From: CAYHVK01 sp964360255
Lineage (GTDB): Bacteria; Bdellovibrionota; Bdellovibrionia; Bdellovibrionales; UBA1609
Direction of reading: 5' to 3'
DNA length: 64,000 nucleotides
Assembly: GCA_964360255.1 (NCBI GenBank)
Contig: CAYHVK010000012.1
Location: forward strand, 1 to 64,000
The position numbers and the translations under genes were made by a program. Below the pieces are notes generated by a model, which did no database searches, was not told where the DNA came from, and worked only from the letters and a program-made list of their open reading frames with translations. Positions 60,226-64,000 of this stretch are shown here, piece after piece (positions within the stretch are counted from its first letter, which is position 1; every line of letters begins with the position of its first letter).

Positions 60226-60474
60226 TTATTCAACGATTTCGAGGACACTTCTCTTATGAAGTTTAGTGCTCGCAGCATTTAAAATAGTGCGCATAGAGCG
60301 CGCTGTGCGGCCTTGTTTGCCGATCACTTTACCAAGATCTTCTTTAGAAACTTTTAGTTCAACTACAGTCGTTTGCTCGCCAACGATCTCGTTAACTTCA
60401 ACTTTATCTGGGAAGTCCACTAGCGCTTTAGCCATGAACTCCACTAAATCTTTTAAACTTTCAAAATTATTCAT
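60226..60474 (-). CDS. khpA: KH-domain RNA-binding protein KhpA
   Basis: KhpA is a small KH-domain protein that binds RNA and in other bacteria works with KhpB. The product is 82 residues from ATG 60474, or 86 from an in-frame GTG at 60486. The KH loop GKQGRTARS is intact and the following RTILNAAS helix is typical. It lies between rpsP and rimM, its usual place. Confidence 0.92.
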   Translation of the reverse strand: MNNFESLKDLVEFMAKALVDFPDKVEVNEIVGEQTTVVELKVSKEDLGKVIGKQGRTARSMRTILNAASTKLHKRSVLEIVE

Positions 60475-60520
60475 GTCGTTACTCACAGGTTGAGGGTTTT
60501 CTCTTTAGGCGCGAGAAAAA

Positions 60521-60781
60521 CTACGCTTTTGCAGTAGGAGCCGCAGAAAATTTGCGGATCAAGCTACGAACACGCTCAGAAGGTTGTGCGCCTTTTTTAA
60601 TCCAAGATTCAATTTTATCGAGTTCAAGGTGTAAGCCTTTTTCTTTTCCACGTGGGGTCGGATTAAAATGTCCAACAACTTCGATGAAACGCTTAGTTGC
60701 ATGGAATTTTTTGTCCGCAACTGTAACGCGGTATTTCGGTTCGTGCTTTGTACCAACTCGGGCCAATCTAATAACTACCAT
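60521..60781 (-). CDS. rpsP: 30S ribosomal protein S16
   Basis: S16 is an early-assembly protein of the small subunit. The 86-residue protein starts MVVIRLARVGTKHEPKYRV and has VVGHFNP and the conserved KGAQPSERV segment. It is separated from the ffh stop by 61 bases. The ribosome site GGAGATATAA is adequate. Confidence 0.97.
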   Translation of the reverse strand: MVVIRLARVGTKHEPKYRVTVADKKFHATKRFIEVVGHFNPTPRGKEKGLHLELDKIESWIKKGAQPSERVRSLIRKFSAAPTAKA

Positions 60782-60842
60782 TTATATCTCCTATAACGGA
60801 CGTCAGTTCTACATCCTCTAAACTAAAACTTCAAAAGAAATT

Positions 60843-62174
60843 CTAAAATAATCGTCCGGGGCCGCCCATTTTCATGAAATTGGCCATCATTTTCTGGGTT
60901 TGCTCGAACTGGTTCACAAATTTATTGACGTCGGAAACCTGAGTCCCAGAGCCACTTGCGATACGTAGACGCCTAGAACCATTAAGGAGTTTGAGGTTAT
61001 TACGTTCCTGCATGGTCATCGAGCTGATGATCGCTTCTATCTTCTTCATTTCTTTCTCAGGCGGGACCATATTCTTTACATTTTTTAACATCTGACCCAT
61101 TCCAGGGAGCATTCCGAGCATGCTTTCGATGCCGCCCATCTTCTTCAGCATATGAAGCTGCTTCAAGAAATCGTCGACGGTGAACTTATTCTTCGCCATC
61201 TTCTTCATCGATTCGCGAGCGTCTTTTTCGCTAACCAGCTCTTGGGCTTTTTCGACAAGACTTAAAATATCGCCCATATCTAAAATACGAGACGCTAAAC
61301 GATCAGGGTGAAAAATTTCTAGGGCCGAAACTTTCTCGCCCACACCTAAGAATTTAACCGGCACTCCCACTGTTTCGCGAATACTGAGAGCCGCGCCACC
61401 GCGGGCATCGCCGTCCACTTTAGTAAGCACTAAGCCTGTCAGCTGCACGCGCTGGTGAAAACCTTCGGCCACATTAACGGACTGCTGCCCGAGCATGGCA
61501 TCTGCAACCAATAACACTTCTTTTGGATTGGCGATTTTTTTAAGCTGATCAAGTTCAGCCATGAGCTCTTCATCAATTTGAAAGCGACCAGCTGTATCGA
61601 GAATCAAAACTTCGATCATTTCTTCGGCCGCCCATTTCAAGGCGCCAGACATTAAATTGGCGGGAGACTTTTCGGCCGGGTTGGTATAAATCGGCAGACC
61701 GTTTTGTTTCGCTAAAATTTCAAGCTGCTCTTGTGCGGCCGGGCGATAAACGTCGACAGAAACGAGTCCGGGCTTTTTCTTTAATTTCTGCCGAATGTGA
61801 AGAGCAAGTTTAGCACTACTTGTCGTTTTGCCGGCACCGTTAAGGCCCACCATCATAATTACGGCGGGTTCTCCGGGTTTGGATTTTTTAAGATCAAGCT
61901 CAGTGGCTTCACCGCCCAAAATTTGCACGAGCTCATCATGAACGATTTTAGTAAATTGCTGACCGGGCGAAACAGCGCCGAGAACATCTTGGCCCAAGGC
62001 TTTGGCTTTTACACGATCAAGAAATGTTTTAACGACCTTAAAATTTACATCGGCCTCGAGCAAAGCCATGCGAATTTCGCGAATGGCCTCTTCGATATTG
62101 GTTTCAGAGATGCGGGCTTGGCCCTTTACTTTTTTAAGAGTGTTTAAAACTTTTTCTGATAAATTATCAAACAT
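60843..62174 (-). CDS. ffh: Signal recognition particle protein Ffh
   Basis: Ffh binds signal sequences and 4.5S RNA and targets proteins to the membrane. The 443-residue protein has the N domain, the GTPase motifs GLNGAGKTTSSAKLA, DTAGR and TKVDGDARGGAALS, and the Met-rich M domain (KKMGGIESMLGMLPGMGQML). It is the first gene of the rpsP-trmD-rplS run and follows the ABC permease gene after 20 bases. No 4.5S RNA gene was found in the window. Confidence 0.97.
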   Translation of the reverse strand: MFDNLSEKVLNTLKKVKGQARISETNIEEAIREIRMALLEADVNFKVVKTFLDRVKAKALGQDVLGAVSPGQQFTKIVHDELVQILGGEATELDLKKSKPGEPAVIMMVGLNGAGKTTSSAKLALHIRQKLKKKPGLVSVDVYRPAAQEQLEILAKQNGLPIYTNPAEKSPANLMSGALKWAAEEMIEVLILDTAGRFQIDEELMAELDQLKKIANPKEVLLVADAMLGQQSVNVAEGFHQRVQLTGLVLTKVDGDARGGAALSIRETVGVPVKFLGVGEKVSALEIFHPDRLASRILDMGDILSLVEKAQELVSEKDARESMKKMAKNKFTVDDFLKQLHMLKKMGGIESMLGMLPGMGQMLKNVKNMVPPEKEMKKIEAIISSMTMQERNNLKLLNGSRRLRIASGSGTQVSDVNKFVNQFEQTQKMMANFMKMGGPGRLF

Positions 62175-62194
62175 ATGAAAATCCTAAATTAAAA

Positions 62195-62998
62195 CTACCA
62201 GCGAATAAACGAAGCTCTTTTCAGGCTGAAGTAAGCTGTTACATAGAGAACGACCATTGTGATGCCAGAAACAGCTAAAGCCAAAAGAGGGTCTACATCT
62301 GAAATGCCCAAAAATCCATATCGCACGCCATTAATGAAGTAGACGAGCGGGTTCAGCGCTGCTACCGAGCGCCAGAATGGATGTAGGGATTCAATTGAAA
62401 AGAAAACCCCACCAAGATAAATAAGCGGCAGAAGAATAAAACTATTCACTGCGGCCAGCTGATCGAAGTTTTTCGCCCAAAAAGCCGTTGATAGACCTAA
62501 AAAGGCAAAAGCGAGGCCGCCGAAAATTAAAAATACCGTGAGTATCAACGGATGCTGGATGCCCAAAACTAAACCTTCGCTAAAATAATAAAAGACTTCG
62601 GCGACCACTAAAGTCACAAAGCCGACGAACGCTCCTCGAAAAAGACCACCTACACCCATGGCCCATAGAATTTGCTGATTGGTAATCGGTGCGATTTTTA
62701 AATCTTCAAGGTCGCCAGAGAATTTTGAAATCACAATAGAGCTGGATGAGTTTTGAAAGGCGTTATTCAAACAACCCATCATGACTAAACCCGGAATCAA
62801 AAATGCCAAATATGAAACACCAGAAGTTAAAGTGATGTGCGAACCTAAACTCACGCCAAAAATCAGCAAATACAGACTGGCCGTGATCATTGGGGTCAAA
62901 ACCGTTTGCACGGCGACTTTCATAAAACGTTTAATCTCGCGTTTGATCAAAGTGAAAAATGGAACCCAAACTAGGTTGGACGGTCTTGCGGTACTCAT
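62195..62998 (-). CDS. ABC-2 type permease
   Basis: The 267-residue protein has six hydrophobic segments and the ABC-2 pattern seen in drug or polysaccharide exporters (LIKREIKRF near the start, PLIYLGGVFFSIESLHPFWR near residue 195). It overlaps the ATPase gene by four bases. Substrate cannot be read from sequence. Confidence 0.9.
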   Translation of the reverse strand: MSTARPSNLVWVPFFTLIKREIKRFMKVAVQTVLTPMITASLYLLIFGVSLGSHITLTSGVSYLAFLIPGLVMMGCLNNAFQNSSSSIVISKFSGDLEDLKIAPITNQQILWAMGVGGLFRGAFVGFVTLVVAEVFYYFSEGLVLGIQHPLILTVFLIFGGLAFAFLGLSTAFWAKNFDQLAAVNSFILLPLIYLGGVFFSIESLHPFWRSVAALNPLVYFINGVRYGFLGISDVDPLLALAVSGITMVVLYVTAYFSLKRASFIRW

Positions 62999-63885
62999 GG
63001 GAGAGCCTCAGTGCTTTTGGCTGGATTGTTTTTTTCATTCAGTAAACGACGCACAGCTGTTTCGAGCTTGCCGTCTTCGATCGAAAGATCATCGATTTGT
63101 AGCGGGTCTATTTTATTTTTTTCTAAATACTGACCCAAAGCTTCGCCGCTTTTCATTGTATAAGTTTTGTAATCCTCTTGGCCGTGGAATTTGATTTTCA
63201 AAGTGCGATCTGTCAGACCCCGAATCAAGCTTTGGGTTTTATCGAGAGCGACGATTTCGCCCCGGTTGATCACGGCCACACGATCGCAAAGCTCTTGTGC
63301 CTCTTCAAGATAGTGAGTGGTGAGAAGAACTGTTACGCCCTGCTGTTTTAATTTTTGCACGAACTTCCAAAGATGAGAGCGAAGCTCGATATCAACGCCG
63401 GCTGTTGGCTCGTCAAGAAGAAGTAAGCGTGGCTTGTGGACCAAAGCTTTGGCAATCATCAAGCGGCGCTTCATGCCGCCTGAGAGCTGCTTCACTTTCT
63501 TTTCACGGTGCTCGAAAAGTTGCAGCTCATGTAGAAGTTCTTCGATGCGTTCTTTATTATTGCTGATACCGTAATAGCCAGATTGGAATTCTAAAATTTC
63601 ATAAATCGAAAAGAAGCCGTGGTTCACCACTTCTTGCGGAACAATTCCAACCTTAGATTGGGCTCTTTGCGTGGCATCGCCCACTTTTTCGCCAAAAATA
63701 CTAATTTGACCCGAAGTGGCTTTTTCTAAAGTGACGACGCATGAAATAATCGAAGTTTTGCCGGCCCCGTTAGGGCCTAATAATCCGAAGATTTCGCCTT
63801 CTTGAAGTTCAAGGTTAACGCCGTTAACGGCTTTGACTGGACCATAACTCTTAAATAGATTTTCGATAAGGAGCGGTTTATTCAT
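62995..63885 (-). CDS. ABC transporter ATP-binding protein
   Basis: The 296-residue ATPase has the Walker A GLLGPNGAGKTS, signature LSGGMKRRL, Walker B LLLLDEPTAGVD and the switch His in LLTTHYLEEA. The C-terminal extension of about 75 residues is typical of multidrug-type ABC-2 ATPases. With the permease it forms an exporter (probably homodimers of both). The start is divergent from a gene that begins at the right edge. Confidence 0.95.
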   Translation of the reverse strand: MNKPLLIENLFKSYGPVKAVNGVNLELQEGEIFGLLGPNGAGKTSIISCVVTLEKATSGQISIFGEKVGDATQRAQSKVGIVPQEVVNHGFFSIYEILEFQSGYYGISNNKERIEELLHELQLFEHREKKVKQLSGGMKRRLMIAKALVHKPRLLLLDEPTAGVDIELRSHLWKFVQKLKQQGVTVLLTTHYLEEAQELCDRVAVINRGEIVALDKTQSLIRGLTDRTLKIKFHGQEDYKTYTMKSGEALGQYLEKNKIDPLQIDDLSIEDGKLETAVRRLLNEKNNPAKSTEALP

Positions 63886-63976
63886 ATTTAAACTATATAC
63901 CTAGGCTTCGGTCCGTTGTCGGTAAGCAAAGTTCGATTTTGCTGTGCATAAAAACCTGAAATGCCGATAAGCCTGT

Positions 63977-64000
63977 ATGACTGAAAAAGCACCTCAAATG
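63977..64000 (+). CDS. Possible start of a gene running off the right edge
   Basis: ATG 63977 opens a frame reading MTEKAPQM without a stop before the window ends. The location, divergent from the ABC ATPase across about 90 bases, is where a new gene is expected. No strong ribosome site is seen, and eight codons are too few for any function. Confidence 0.35.

Overview
The window is 64 kb of dense, vertically inherited-looking bacterial chromosome with about 45% GC by eye. No phage, transposon, plasmid, CRISPR or toxin-antitoxin genes are visible, and no gene-free stretch reaches 300 bases. The cell is Gram-negative with an asymmetric outer membrane: it has BamB, LptD, several lipoproteins with lipoboxes, and proteins with beta-barrel-like ends. 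The mix of housekeeping genes in proteobacterial order with many unassigned envelope, coiled-coil and acidic proteins best fits a Bdellovibrionota-type (formerly delta-proteobacterial) predator relative. That taxonomic call is inference; no rRNA gene is present to test it.

Layout. 1-4750: tail of an M14 murein peptidase, cdd, then a minus-strand run of apt, a small lipoprotein, bamB, a YfgM-like protein and a leucine-type amino-acid dehydrogenase. 4750-10050: accessory envelope region with a very large glycine-rich lipoprotein, a membrane-anchored HTH protein and a divergent c-type cytochrome/outer-membrane protein, followed by tandem hairpins. 10060-17690: plus-strand fatty-acid and one-carbon block yceD-rpmF-fabH-fabD-fabG-acpP-fabF-rpiB-glyA and an M23 lipoprotein; plsX is missing from its usual place. 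17870-19400: outer-membrane protein. 19430-24300: icd, a tRNA-Val wedged between lipB and icd, lipB, a CsgG/FlgT-like lipoprotein, and two secreted proteins.

24330-33410: minus-strand operon reading miaB, a DUF151 protein, gamma carbonic anhydrase-like protein, guaB, guaA, dnaE. 33490-34830: two convergent acidic proteins of unknown function, one with a small zinc-finger-like motif. 34930-37530: thiolase plus two-subunit CoA-transferase (acetoacetate/ketone metabolism), ended by a strong terminator. 37590-45180: cyclic-nucleotide-binding protein, pyk, a long coiled-coil protein, two envelope proteins and argS. 45290-50930: HU, a two-GYF-domain membrane protein, a VKOR-DsbA fusion, a tail-anchored protein, a second coiled-coil protein and a STAS protein. 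51090-56180: CHASE2 class III cyclase and lptD. 56190-62175: the translation/secretion operon ffh, rpsP, khpA, rimM, trmD, a SPOUT methyltransferase, rplS, rnhB, yraN and a secreted protein. 62195-63885: an ABC-2 exporter pair; a new plus-strand gene probably starts at the very end.

How it fits together. Envelope construction is the main theme: fatty-acid synthesis, lipoate transfer, BamB, LptD, murein peptidases, disulfide formation by VKOR-DsbA and several uncharacterised envelope proteins. A second theme is cyclic-nucleotide signalling (CHASE2 cyclase plus a CNB-domain effector). The most unusual items are the one-polypeptide diheme cytochrome/outer-membrane protein with its divergent membrane HTH gene, the covarying tandem hairpins behind it, the tRNA-Val with C at position 33 placed 1 nt after lipB, and the hairpin that abuts the rnhB start codon.
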